This document shows, piece after piece, positions 36,651 to 45,067 of a DNA stretch of 64,000 bases. The DNA comes from Nocardioides cavernae (lineage in GTDB: Bacteria > Actinomycetota > Actinomycetes > Propionibacteriales > Nocardioidaceae), in NCBI RefSeq assembly GCF_013410035.1, contig NZ_JACCBW010000004.1, positions 267,704-331,703 on the forward strand, given 5' to 3'. The translations under genes and the position numbers were made by a program. The notes under the pieces are model-generated. The model ran no database searches and was not told where the DNA came from. It worked only from the letters and a program-made list of their open reading frames with translations. The number at the start of each line of letters is the position of its first letter. Position 1 is the first letter of the stretch.

Positions 36651-39600
36651 TCACCCCGGGCTCCCGGGGCTGCGGTGCCAGAGGTGCCGGGCGACGTCCT
36701 TGGCCGGGTCGCCGGCCGGCTGCACGTCGGCGTAGGGCGACACCCGAAAACCGCTCGTGTGGACCTGCACCCGTCGCCGCGCCGGTGCGTCGGCGCCGGC
36801 GGTCGTCGCGGTCGCCGTGGTCGCCATGTTCGCCGTGCTCGTCCCGGGGACCCCGGCCAGCTCGGTGCGGACCACCTCGATGCCCTCCTCGCTCGTGCGG
36901 GCCCGGGCCCACCGGGCGTGCAGCGCGGGCAGCTCCCACGCCCCGGTCGCGCGCAACGACACCCCGCGGGGGCCGGTGCGTCGCAGCTCGCCGCGCACGA
37001 GGAGCAGCCACGACGAGAAGACCGCCGCCGCGTAGGGGCCCTGCGCGTCCTCGAAGAACGTGGCGTCCACGGGTCCCGTGCCGTCGTCGAGCGTCAGGAA
37101 CACGACCCGCCGGCCCGACCGGATCGGCGGCGTCTGGGTGGCCACCTTGACCCCGGCCACGAGCAGCTCGGCGCGACTGCGGCGGCGCAGGAGGTCGCGG
37201 CTGCGGGTGACGCCGAGCGCGTCGAGGAACGGGTCGTAGGGGGTCACCGCGTGCTGGCTCACGTCGAGCCCGAGGATCTCCAGCTCGGCGCGCATCCGCT
37301 CCAGCGTCGTCATCTCGGGCAGACCGGTCGGCCGCTCCCCCGGCTCCCCCGGCTCGTCCCCCAGCCGGAGGGTGAGCTGCACGGAGTCGGCCTCGGCGAC
37401 GGGCCGCGCCGCGCGTGACTGTGCGGCGGCGCGCGCCCAGACGCCGCCGTCGGCGAGCGCGTGGCGTTCGGTCGCGGCCGAGCCCTCGCGCACGGTGGCG
37501 TCGATGCTGTTGCGGGCAGCGGCCTCGGATGCGGCGGTGGAGGCGGCGGGCGTCGACGGGACGTGCGTACGCCGGCTGCCGAGGCCGCGTGCGCGCGACG
37601 CCCGGTCGAGCGCCCGCGCGTGGAGGTCGAGCTCGGCGACCTGGAGCAGCAGGTCGCGTCGGGTGACACGCCCGCGGCGGTGGACCGCCTGCTCGCCGGC
37701 GCCGATGGCGTACACCCCGTCGAAGCCGCCGGCGAGCACCAGCCGCTCCAGGATCGGACGGGCGACCCGGGCGCGGCGGAAGAAGTCGGAGAGCGACGCG
37801 TAGGGGGCACCTGCGCGCGCCTCGACGATGCGGGCCACCTCGGCGCCGCTGATGCCCTTGACGTCGGCGAGGGACAGCCGGATCGCGTGGCCCGCCTCGC
37901 CGTGACCACCCGCGACGCCCCGCTCGACCACGTAGGCCGCGGCGCTCGCGTTGACGTCGAGACCGAGCACGCCGATGCCGAGCCGGCGGGCGTCGTCGAG
38001 GATCAGGCGCTTGGGGTACATCCCCGGGTCGTGGGTCAGCACGCCGGCCAGGAAGTGCGCCGGCCAGTGCGCCTTCAGCCACGCCGACTGGTAGGTCGGG
38101 AGCGCGAACGCCGCCGCGTGGGCCTTGCAGAAGCCGAAGGACGCGAACGCCTCGAGCACCGACCAGACCTGCTCGACGAGCGGGAGGGGGTAGCCCCGCC
38201 CGAGCGCGCGCGGGAAGAACCACGCGCGGGTCGCTGCCATGCCGTCGGGCCTGCCGAGCGCACGGCGCCTCTCGTCGCCCTCGGCGTTGGACACCCCGGC
38301 GAAGCGCGCGATGATCTCGATGACCTGCTCGTGGAAGACCACCACCCCGCGGGTGCCCTCGAGGATCGGCCGCAGGTCCTCGTGGAGGTAGGTCGCGGAC
38401 GACCAGCCGTGCTTGACCTCGAGGTAGGGCGTGATCATGTCGCTCTTCACCGGCCCCGGCCGGAAGAGCGAGATGTCGGTGATGATGTCGTCGAAGGTCT
38501 CGATGCCGGACTTGCCGACGAGCTCACGCTGGCCGGGTGACTCGATCTGGAAGACGCCCAGGGTCTTCGCCTCGCTGATCATCGTGTAGGTCTCCGGGTC
38601 GTCGAAGGGCACCTGCGCCTCGTCGTCGAGGTCGATGCTCACACCGTCGACGCGCGCGACCTCGGCGACGGCGTGGGCCATCGCGGACTGCATGCGGATG
38701 CCGAGGACGTCGAGCTTGAGCAGGCCGAGCTCCTCGACGTCGTCCTTGTCGAACTGGCTCATCGGGAAGCCCGCCCACGACGCCTCCACGGGCGTGCGGT
38801 CGAGGAGGGTCGCGTCGGAGAGGAGCACGCCGCACGGGTGCACGGCGATGTGGCGGGGCAGGCCGTCGAGCCGCTCGACGAGCCCGAGGAAGCGGTCGAG
38901 CCCGCCGTCGCCGAGGCCGCTGGCGCGCAGCTCGGGCAGGTCGCGCAGCGCCATCCGCGCGTCGCGTGCCCGGACGTGCGGGAACGCCTTGGCGATGGCG
39001 TCGACCTCGCCCGGCGGCATCCCGAGGGCGGCGCCGACGTCGCGCACCGCGTGCCGGACGCGGTAGGTGTCCATCATCGACACGCACACGCACCGCTCGC
39101 CGCCGAAGCGGTCGAGGATCGCGCGGTAGACCTCCTCGCGCCGGGCGGACTCGACGTCGACGTCGATGTCGGGCAGCGAGGTGCGCAGGGGCGAGAGGAA
39201 CCGCTCCATCAGGAGCCCGTGGCGGACGGGGTCGACACCGGAGACGCCGAGCAGGTAGTTGACCAGGCTCCCGGCGCCGGACCCCCGCGCGGCGCGTCGC
39301 ACACCCATGTCGGCGATCAGGTCGGTGACGTCGGCGACGGTGAGGAAGTAGGAGGCGTAGCCGAGCTGCCGGATCGCGTCGAGCTCGTCGTCGAGCCGCT
39401 TCCAGACGACGGCGGGCGGCCCGTTGCCGTAGCGCCGGCCGATGGCTCCCTCGCAGCGTTGCCGCAGGGCGGTGTCGGCCGAGGGTGCGCCCGGGTGCGA
39501 CAGCGCGAGCTCGGGGAAGTGCACCTCCCCGATGCCGAGGTCGGCGCGCGGGTCGAGCGCGCACCGGTCGGCGACGGCGCGCGTGCGGGCGAGCAGCCGC

Positions 39601-40523
39601 CTGGCCTCCTCCCGGCTGTCCCCGAGCCCGGCGAGCCGGCACACCTCCTCGGCGACCTCGTGCATCTGCTTGCCGGACTTGAGGAAGCCCTCGGCGTTGC
39701 CGCGCGCGGCGCCCGGTCCGACGGTGCGCAGGCCGGCCGAGCCGAGCGGGACGAGCCGGCGGGCCGCGTCGAGCACGTCGATGGTCGGGGCGTCGAGGCG
39801 GTCGGCGTAGCGCACCGCGTTGGTCAGGACGGTGCCCAGCCGAGCCGTGCGGGCGATGCCGGCCATCCGGGCCGCGTGCGGGGACGTGCCCGGACCCCAC
39901 TGACCCTGTCGTCCGCCGAGGCGGTGGGACACCAGCTCGACGACGAGGTTCTCCCGGGGCACGACCTCGCGCCAGGGGGCGATCGCCGCCAGCCCCAGGT
40001 CGTCACGGCGCCGGGTCGCGGCGACCCCCAGCTCGGACGACGGCCCAAGGAGCACGAGCACGTCGCCACCCCCGACGTGGGGCGCCAGGACGTCGAGCGT
40101 GGCGACCGGTCGGCCTCGCTCGCCCGACAGGTGGACCGCGGAGACCATCCGGCACAGCGCGGCCCACCCGGCGCGGGCGCTGGCCAGGAACGTCACCCGT
40201 GCGTGACCGCCCTCCTGCACCGACAGGTCGCGGACCGCTCCGCCGCGGGCGGGCGTACGGCGGGGGCCGGGCCGTGCCGGCACGCCGGACACCGCGGCGG
40301 AGGGGGCGACGGCGAGCTCCACGCCCAGCACCGGACGGATGCCCGCGCGCCTCGCGGCACGGACGAACTTCACCGCGCCGTAGGTGCCGTCCCGGTCGGT
40401 CAGGGCGAGCGTGTCCATCTCCTGCTCCGCGGCGCGCTCCACCAGCACGTCCGGGTGTGACGCGCCGTACTGCAGGGAGAAGCCGGAGGCGACGTGGAGG
40501 TGGACGAAGGGGTCGGGTGACAC
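36651..40523 (-). CDS. dnaE2: Error-prone DNA polymerase DnaE2
   Basis: Damage-inducible C-family polymerase of the mutasome. It has 1290 residues, longer than usual (about 1050-1100) because of Ala/Ser/Arg-rich inserts near residues 75-95 and 970-1060. The PHP domain keeps HLH (HLHVASGFS) but has TDRDGTYG where DnaE1 has TDHGNLHG, so the metal site is degraded. Palm motif PDIDVDVESARR is intact. The OB domain near 1160 carries GRRVVFLTLDDGTG. The GTG start is 12 nt after the HEPN gene. LexA control is inferred from the box at 41360-41375. Confidence 0.95.
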   Translation of the reverse strand: MSPDPFVHLHVASGFSLQYGASHPDVLVERAAEQEMDTLALTDRDGTYGAVKFVRAARRAGIRPVLGVELAVAPSAAVSGVPARPGPRRTPARGGAVRDLSVQEGGHARVTFLASARAGWAALCRMVSAVHLSGERGRPVATLDVLAPHVGGGDVLVLLGPSSELGVAATRRRDDLGLAAIAPWREVVPRENLVVELVSHRLGGRQGQWGPGTSPHAARMAGIARTARLGTVLTNAVRYADRLDAPTIDVLDAARRLVPLGSAGLRTVGPGAARGNAEGFLKSGKQMHEVAEEVCRLAGLGDSREEARRLLARTRAVADRCALDPRADLGIGEVHFPELALSHPGAPSADTALRQRCEGAIGRRYGNGPPAVVWKRLDDELDAIRQLGYASYFLTVADVTDLIADMGVRRAARGSGAGSLVNYLLGVSGVDPVRHGLLMERFLSPLRTSLPDIDVDVESARREEVYRAILDRFGGERCVCVSMMDTYRVRHAVRDVGAALGMPPGEVDAIAKAFPHVRARDARMALRDLPELRASGLGDGGLDRFLGLVERLDGLPRHIAVHPCGVLLSDATLLDRTPVEASWAGFPMSQFDKDDVEELGLLKLDVLGIRMQSAMAHAVAEVARVDGVSIDLDDEAQVPFDDPETYTMISEAKTLGVFQIESPGQRELVGKSGIETFDDIITDISLFRPGPVKSDMITPYLEVKHGWSSATYLHEDLRPILEGTRGVVVFHEQVIEIIARFAGVSNAEGDERRRALGRPDGMAATRAWFFPRALGRGYPLPLVEQVWSVLEAFASFGFCKAHAAAFALPTYQSAWLKAHWPAHFLAGVLTHDPGMYPKRLILDDARRLGIGVLGLDVNASAAAYVVERGVAGGHGEAGHAIRLSLADVKGISGAEVARIVEARAGAPYASLSDFFRRARVARPILERLVLAGGFDGVYAIGAGEQAVHRRGRVTRRDLLLQVAELDLHARALDRASRARGLGSRRTHVPSTPAASTAASEAAARNSIDATVREGSAATERHALADGGVWARAAAQSRAARPVAEADSVQLTLRLGDEPGEPGERPTGLPEMTTLERMRAELEILGLDVSQHAVTPYDPFLDALGVTRSRDLLRRRSRAELLVAGVKVATQTPPIRSGRRVVFLTLDDGTGPVDATFFEDAQGPYAAAVFSSWLLLVRGELRRTGPRGVSLRATGAWELPALHARWARARTSEEGIEVVRTELAGVPGTSTANMATTATATTAGADAPARRRVQVHTSGFRVSPYADVQPAGDPAKDVARHLWHRSPGSPG

Positions 40524-40535
40524 CTCGACCCCGGG

Positions 40536-40946
40536 TCAGGCGACGCTGGCGTGCGGCACGAGCCCGAGCGACTGCTCCACCACGGCGAGGAACCGGTCGG
40601 AGTCGCGGACCAGATCGTCGGCCTCCCGCTCGGTGACCGCGCGGGTGGAGCCCGCCTCCGCGGCGGCCCGCTTGGCCGCGCCGGCGGCGAAGAAGGTGGC
40701 CCACTCGGACAGCTCGGGTGCCACCTCCGTCAGCAGGACCCAGGCGTTCTTCTGCCGTCGTCCTCGTGGCGCCGGACGTGCGCGGGCGGCGAGTAGCGCT
40801 GCGGCCGCGCAGAGCGCCGCCACGTGTGCACAGGCGTAGCGGGTCGGGACGTCACGGGCCGTGATCGCGTCGTGGAGCGAGGTCGCGGAGCGCTCGAGGT
40901 AGTGGTGGGCCGTGGCCGGGAGCAGGTGGGGGTTGGGTGCGTGCAT
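40536..40946 (-). CDS. SAV_6107-type HEPN domain protein
   Basis: A 136-residue all-helical protein resembling the SAV_6107 HEPN family often found beside dnaE2 in actinobacteria. It contains RYACAH (R36 to H41), which fits the Rx4-6H motif of HEPN ribonucleases. Several Ala-rich helices and an READDLVRDSDRFL helix follow. It sits between DUF6504 and dnaE2 with 12-nt gaps on both sides, clearly one operon. Whether it is a nuclease or a structural partner of the polymerase is unknown. Confidence 0.82.
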   Translation of the reverse strand: MHAPNPHLLPATAHHYLERSATSLHDAITARDVPTRYACAHVAALCAAAALLAARARPAPRGRRQKNAWVLLTEVAPELSEWATFFAAGAAKRAAAEAGSTRAVTEREADDLVRDSDRFLAVVEQSLGLVPHASVA

Positions 40947-40958
40947 CGTCGTCCCTCC

Positions 40959-41279
40959 TCAGTCCAGGCAGCCGACGAGCTGCCAGCGCCCGTCGGTCCA
41001 GTCGAAGGACAGGTCGAACACCCCGTAGGTGTCCAGCTCGCGACCGCGCCCGGCCTCGACGCGCCACAGCTCACGCTCGGCGACGAGGTCGGTGGCGAGC
41101 TCGGTGGTCGGGCAGGTGGTCGGGTCGCTCGCCCGGTCCACGCCCTGCCACCACGGACCCGTCTCCACCCAGTGCGCGACCACGGCGCGCACCTTCCACA
41201 GCCGGCCCCGCCACAGGAACTGGTCGGGGTCCTCCGCCTCGCCTCGTCGCACCTCGACGGGGTCGTCGTACTGCCTCAT
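40959..41279 (-). CDS. DUF6504 family protein
   Basis: A 106-residue protein beginning MRQYDDPVEVRRGE with the family-like FLWRGRLWKVRAVVAHWVETG and a C-terminal DLSFDWTDGRWQLVGCLD. Small beta-rich protein of unknown function, typically the first gene of actinobacterial dnaE2/Y-polymerase operons. The ATG at 41279 has GAGGAGG upstream. The LexA box and a strong hairpin lie in its leader. Confidence 0.85.
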   Translation of the reverse strand: MRQYDDPVEVRRGEAEDPDQFLWRGRLWKVRAVVAHWVETGPWWQGVDRASDPTTCPTTELATDLVAERELWRVEAGRGRELDTYGVFDLSFDWTDGRWQLVGCLD

Positions 41280-41312
41280 CGCGCCTCCTCGCTCGTCCGT
41301 CGACCCCGGGGC

Positions 41313-41357
41313 CGACCCGGGTGGCGGTGGGGGTCGAGGTCACCGCCACCCGGGTCG
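41313..41357 (-). other. Perfect 17-bp stem-loop in the SOS operon leader
   Basis: cgacccgggtggcggtg (41313-41329) is perfectly inverted at 41341-41357, with an 11-nt loop. It lies between the LexA box and the DUF6504 start, about 33 nt from the ATG, and would form a very stable hairpin in the 5' untranslated RNA. It could attenuate, protect or time expression of the operon. Confidence 0.75.
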
Positions 41358-41359
41358 CA

Positions 41360-41375
41360 TCGAACATCTGTTCGA
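41360..41375 (-). promoter_or_regulatory. LexA (SOS) box
   Basis: TCGAACATCTGTTCGA is a perfect match to the actinobacterial SOS box TCGAAC-N4-GTTCGA. It begins 12 nt downstream of the -10, so bound LexA would block the start of transcription of DUF6504-HEPN-dnaE2. Confidence 0.9.
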
Positions 41376-41387
41376 ACACCACGAACG

Positions 41388-41415
41388 GTACTACCCGGCA
41401 CCGACAGCGCGTCAA
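41388..41415 (-). promoter_or_regulatory. Promoter of the SOS mutagenesis operon
   Basis: TTGACG (41410-41415) and TAGTAC (41388-41393) on the minus strand with a 16-nt spacer. The predicted start near 41381 places the LexA box over about +6 to +21 and leaves a leader of about 100 nt containing the 17-bp stem-loop. Confidence 0.6.
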
Positions 41416-41455
41416 GGCATGTCGGCAGGTGGCCCAGGAGTGGGCGGCCGGAGCC

Positions 41456-41923
41456 TCAGGCGCGGCGGAGGTAGGCCGTGGTCTCGCGCCGCCAGAGGAA
41501 GAACAGGAGCACCAGGCCCTCGACGATGACGAGGGCGGAGAGCACCACGAAGATCGCCGGCAGGTGGTTGTCGAGGCAGATGGCCCCCACCAGCACGCCC
41601 ACGCCCGCGGTCGCGGTGAGCACGAGCCGGGTCCACCCGTGGCCGCCGAGGAAGAACGAGCCCAGCACCACGGCCAGCGCGGCGAAGCCGACGAACGCCA
41701 CCACGGACAGCGCGACGAACCCGGGGACGATCTGGTCGTCGCGGAGGGCCGCGATGCCGCCCTCGGCGAGGATCACCTGCGCGCGCTCGTTGCCCCGGGC
41801 CCAGCCGATGATGACGTCGTCGCGCAGCAGCCAGATCAGCACCGTGATGACCCCGGAGGTCGCCACGATGAGGCCCAGCACCCGCATGCTGTTGACCACG
41901 GATCCGGGCAGGTCGCGCGCCAT
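41456..41923 (-). CDS. Four-helix membrane protein of unknown function
   Basis: A 155-residue protein not assigned to a family. Helices at about 13-33, 65-88, 95-115 and 120-140, short termini, ending RRETTAYLRRA. The ATG at 41923 is chosen because AGGGGAG precedes it. It is divergent from the YbaK gene (48 nt between the starts). Confidence 0.78.
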   Translation of the reverse strand: MARDLPGSVVNSMRVLGLIVATSGVITVLIWLLRDDVIIGWARGNERAQVILAEGGIAALRDDQIVPGFVALSVVAFVGFAALAVVLGSFFLGGHGWTRLVLTATAGVGVLVGAICLDNHLPAIFVVLSALVIVEGLVLLFFLWRRETTAYLRRA

Positions 41924-41959
41924 CTGTTGTCTCCCCTGAGGCTCGTCGTCGTTCGTCGC

Positions 41960-41965
41960 TAGGCT
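41960..41965 (+). promoter_or_regulatory. -10 box of the YbaK gene (leaderless)
   Basis: TAGGCT followed by 6 nt and the ATG at 41972. Confidence 0.6.
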
Positions 41966-41971
41966 CGCATC

Positions 41972-42445
41972 ATGTCGAGCGAGCACCCATCCATCACCTC
42001 ATTTCGAGGCGACCTCTCCCGACGCGGCGGCACCGGGGACGTGGTCATCCTGCCCGACAGCGCCCACACCGCGGCACTCGCCGCCGCGGCGCTGGACTGC
42101 GAGGTCGGCGCCATCGCCAACAGCCTGCTGTTCGACGCCGGGGGCGAGCCCGTCCTTATCCTCACCTCGGGCGCCCACCGCGTCGACACGGCGGCGGTCG
42201 CGGAGCGCATCGGGGTCGAGCGGCTGCAGCGGGCCGACCCCGACTTCGTACGACGCCACACCGGACAGGTGATCGGCGGCGTCTCCCCCATCGACCACCC
42301 CGCCCCGATCCGCACCTGGATCGACCCGTGGCTGCGTCGCCACGAGGTCGTGTGGGCGGCCGCCGGACACCCGGCGGCGGTGTTCTCCACGACCTACGAC
42401 GAGCTGGTCGCGATGACCGGCGCCGTCGAGGTCCAGGTCGACTGA
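41972..42445 (+). CDS. YbaK/EbsC family aminoacyl-tRNA deacylase
   Basis: A 157-residue YbaK-fold protein; the family hydrolyses mischarged tRNAs such as Cys-tRNAPro. It has the substrate loop AIANSLLFDAGGEPVLILTSGAHRVD with the conserved late helix QVIGGVSPIDHPAPIRTWID, including the GGVSP strand typical of the INS/YbaK domain. Apparently leaderless. The DUF4126 gene follows after 11 nt. Confidence 0.92.
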   Translation: MSSEHPSITSFRGDLSRRGGTGDVVILPDSAHTAALAAAALDCEVGAIANSLLFDAGGEPVLILTSGAHRVDTAAVAERIGVERLQRADPDFVRRHTGQVIGGVSPIDHPAPIRTWIDPWLRRHEVVWAAAGHPAAVFSTTYDELVAMTGAVEVQVD

Positions 42446-42456
42446 GGAGCAGCACC

Positions 42457-43047
42457 GTGGACGCACTCGCACTGACCTTCTCCAGCGGCTGGGCGAGCGG
42501 CGTCAACGCCTACCTCGTGGTCCTCGTGCTCGGGATCGCGGACCGGGTCGGCTCGTTCGGCGACATCCCGGACGTGCTGGGTCGCTGGGACGTGCTCGCC
42601 GCGGCCGGCTTCCTCTACGCGATGGAGTTCGTCGCCGACAAGATCCCCTACATCGACTCGACCTGGGACGCGATCTCCACGGCCGTCCGACCGACGGCGG
42701 GTGCCGTGATCGGCGTGCTGCTCGCCGGGGACGCCTCGACCCTCGACCAGGCGGTCCTCGGCGTCGTCGGCGGCGGCACCGCGCTGCTGAGCCACCTCGC
42801 CAAGGCCGGTGGCCGCCTGGCCATCAACTCCTCCCCCGAGCCCGTCACCAACGTGCTGGCGAGCCTGACCGAGGACGCCGCCGTGCTCGGCGTCGTCTGG
42901 TTCTCCCTCGAGCACCCGCAGGCCGCCGCCGCGCTCGCCGGCGTGCTCCTGCTCCTCGGCCTGGTCGTCCTGCTCCTCGTCGCCCGTCTCGTGCGTCGCG
43001 GGTGGCGCCGCTGGAAGAGGCAGGAGCCGCTGCACCGGGTCGCCTGA
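42457..43047 (+). CDS. DUF4126 membrane protein
   Basis: A 196-residue membrane protein of the DUF4126 family with about five helices. Signatures: SSGWASGVNAYLVVLVLGIADRVG, the re-entrant-like FVADKIPYIDSTWDAI, and SPEPVTNVLASLTEDAAVLG. Function unknown; the glycine-rich repeated helices suggest a transporter or scramblase-like fold, which is speculation. The GTG at 42457 has GAGGAG upstream; likely co-transcribed with YbaK. Confidence 0.9.
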   Translation: MDALALTFSSGWASGVNAYLVVLVLGIADRVGSFGDIPDVLGRWDVLAAAGFLYAMEFVADKIPYIDSTWDAISTAVRPTAGAVIGVLLAGDASTLDQAVLGVVGGGTALLSHLAKAGGRLAINSSPEPVTNVLASLTEDAAVLGVVWFSLEHPQAAAALAGVLLLLGLVVLLLVARLVRRGWRRWKRQEPLHRVA

Positions 43048-43064
43048 GCACGCCGCGGTGCGCC

Positions 43065-43070
43065 TAGGGT
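43065..43070 (+). promoter_or_regulatory. -10 box of the FAD oxidoreductase gene (leaderless)
   Basis: TAGGGT followed by 6 nt and the GTG at 43077. Confidence 0.6.
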
Positions 43071-43076
43071 TCCCCC

Positions 43077-44399
43077 GTGCGCGTGGTGGTGGTCGGCGGG
43101 GGCTTCGGCGGGATGGCCGCGGCCGCCCGCCTGGCCAGGCTCGGCCACGAGGTGACCCTCCTCGAGCGGGCCGACCACCTCGGTGGCGCGCTCACCACCG
43201 TCGAGCAGGACGGCTTCGCCTGGGACGCCGGCCCGACGACGACGCTCCTGCCGGCCGTCGTCCGCGACCTGTTCCGCAAGTCCGGCCGTCCCCTGGAGCG
43301 CGAGCTCGACCTCGTGCCCCTCGACCTGGTCCGGGAGCACCGCTTCGCCGACGGCACCTCGGTGCGGCTGCCGGGCGGTTCACGGGCCGCGCAGCTCGAG
43401 GCGTTCGACTCCCTCGCCGCCGGCCTCGGCACGCAGTGGGTGGACCACGTCGCGTCGTACGGAGAGCCGTGGGAGCTGCTGCGCAAGGAGTGGTTCGAAC
43501 GGCCCTACGACGCCGACGTCGCGCCGCGTGAGCTGGCCGCGCTGCTCGGCCGGCGGGAGTCGCTGCACAAGCGCCTGCGGCGCGGACTCCGCGACGAACG
43601 ACTGCGCCTCGTGGCGGGCCACCGGCTGGTCATGGACGGGCACGACCTGAGGCAGGTGCCGGTCTTCGCGGGCGTCGACGTCTACCTCGAGCAGCGGTTC
43701 GGCACGTGGACGGTGCCGGGAGGGCTCGCCCTGCTCGGCGCCGCGATGGCCGACCGGCTGGCGCTGCGTGGCGTCACCGTGGCGACCGGCACCGAGGCCT
43801 CGGACCTCGTGGTGCGCGACGGCCGGGTCGTGGCGGTGCGCACGCCCGAGGCGGAGGTCGACGCCGACCGGGTCGTCGTCGCGATCGACCCCCGGCGCCT
43901 GCCGACGCTGGCGCCGTACGTCGCGCGCACCCTGCCCGCCTTCCCGCCCGTCGTGTGCCACGTGGGCCTGCACGGCACTCCCGGCAGCGAGCTCCCCGAC
44001 CTGCCGCACGAGGTCGTCCTGCACGGCGACCCGCTGCTCGTCGTCCGCACCGGTGGCCGGGCCCCTGAGGGTGGCGCCGCGTGGACCGTGCTCGCGCGCG
44101 GCCGGATCTCCGAGGACGTGCTGACGGCCCTGGCGCGCCACCGGATCGACGTCAGGAAGCACGTCGTCACCCGCGTCGACCGGACGCCGCGCGACCTGGT
44201 GGAGGCGTGGGGAGGCTCGCCGCACGGGATGCTGTGGCAGGGCCCGCGGAGCGCCGGGACCCGGCTCGGACCGCGTACGCCCGTCGCGGGCGTGCTCACC
44301 GCGGGGGCGCACGCGACCACCGGCTCCGGCCTGCCGTTCGCCGGCCTCAGCGCCGCCCTCGTCGCAGACGTGCTCGGGCGGGCCCGGGACCGGAGCTGA
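43077..44399 (+). CDS. FAD-dependent oxidoreductase, phytoene desaturase-like
   Basis: A 440-residue flavoprotein. The dinucleotide-binding motif VVVVGGGFGGMAAAARLARLGHEVTLLE at the N-terminus is followed by GGALTTVEQDGFAWDAGPTT, the signature of CrtI-type desaturases, and a C-terminal ATTGSGLPFAGLSAALVADVL that closes over FAD. It is shorter than typical CrtI (about 500). A terpenoid link is suggested by the prenyl diphosphate synthase 1.6 kb away, but there is no phytoene synthase here, so the substrate is undetermined. Confidence 0.85.
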   Translation: MRVVVVGGGFGGMAAAARLARLGHEVTLLERADHLGGALTTVEQDGFAWDAGPTTTLLPAVVRDLFRKSGRPLERELDLVPLDLVREHRFADGTSVRLPGGSRAAQLEAFDSLAAGLGTQWVDHVASYGEPWELLRKEWFERPYDADVAPRELAALLGRRESLHKRLRRGLRDERLRLVAGHRLVMDGHDLRQVPVFAGVDVYLEQRFGTWTVPGGLALLGAAMADRLALRGVTVATGTEASDLVVRDGRVVAVRTPEAEVDADRVVVAIDPRRLPTLAPYVARTLPAFPPVVCHVGLHGTPGSELPDLPHEVVLHGDPLLVVRTGGRAPEGGAAWTVLARGRISEDVLTALARHRIDVRKHVVTRVDRTPRDLVEAWGGSPHGMLWQGPRSAGTRLGPRTPVAGVLTAGAHATTGSGLPFAGLSAALVADVLGRARDRS

Positions 44400-44431
44400 C
44401 CGCCGGCCAGGCATCACCGCCAGGTCGTCGC

Positions 44432-45046
44432 CTACGAGGTGGAGACCAGCTCCCAGACGACCGTCACCGACGTCGTCACCGACACCTCGCCGGCCTCGAT
44501 CCCGCCCGCGGAGTCCCGCGCCATGGCGACCTTGGGCATCGGCGACGGGCCGTCGCCCACGTCGCCCTCGACGATCGACTGCACGGCGCCGAGCCCGGCG
44601 CCCGCCATCCGGGCGAGCTGCGCGGCCCGGTCACGCGCGTCGTGGAAGGCCGCCTCGCGCGCCTTGTCGCCGGCGCCGTGGTCCTCGGTCACCTCGAGGC
44701 CGACGCCCTCGATGGTCAGGCGGTCACCGACCTCGGCGGCGAGCCGGCGCAGCAGCTCGCCGGCGACCGACAGGTCGGGACAGCCGACGGCGTAGCCGTG
44801 CCGGGCCTCGAACCCGACCTCACGCCCCTCGTGGTCGCGGGCGGGCCACACCGAGATCCCGGTCGAGGCGACGTGGCGCTCCTCGACGTGGGCCGCCGCG
44901 ACCCCGGCGATCGTCGACGCGGCCCCGGACATCGCGTCGAAGGCCTCGGCGACGCCGCTGCCGCGCCCGACCGCGGCGAGGCGTACGACGGCGGTGTCCG
45001 GGGCGACCCGGCTGGTGCCGGTGCCGGTCACGGTGACGGTGTGCAT
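44432..45046 (-). CDS. SIMPL (DUF541) domain protein
   Basis: A 204-residue protein of the SIMPL/DUF541 family: MHTVTVTGTGTSRVAPDTAVVRL at the start, a central helical part, and C-terminal VSVTTSVTVVWEL. There is no signal peptide, so unlike many SIMPL proteins it looks cytoplasmic. Role unknown. The ATG at 45046 is 7 nt downstream of a TAGGTT box and fits leaderless expression; an upstream TTG would add three residues. Confidence 0.88.
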   Translation of the reverse strand: MHTVTVTGTGTSRVAPDTAVVRLAAVGRGSGVAEAFDAMSGAASTIAGVAAAHVEERHVASTGISVWPARDHEGREVGFEARHGYAVGCPDLSVAGELLRRLAAEVGDRLTIEGVGLEVTEDHGAGDKAREAAFHDARDRAAQLARMAGAGLGAVQSIVEGDVGDGPSPMPKVAMARDSAGGIEAGEVSVTTSVTVVWELVSTS

Positions 45047-45053
45047 GGGCCCC

Positions 45054-45059
45054 AACCTA
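45054..45059 (-). promoter_or_regulatory. -10 box of the SIMPL gene (leaderless)
   Basis: TAGGTT on the minus strand, 7 nt before the ATG at 45046. It lies just beyond the metF stop. Confidence 0.55.
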
Positions 45060-45067
45060 GACCCGGC

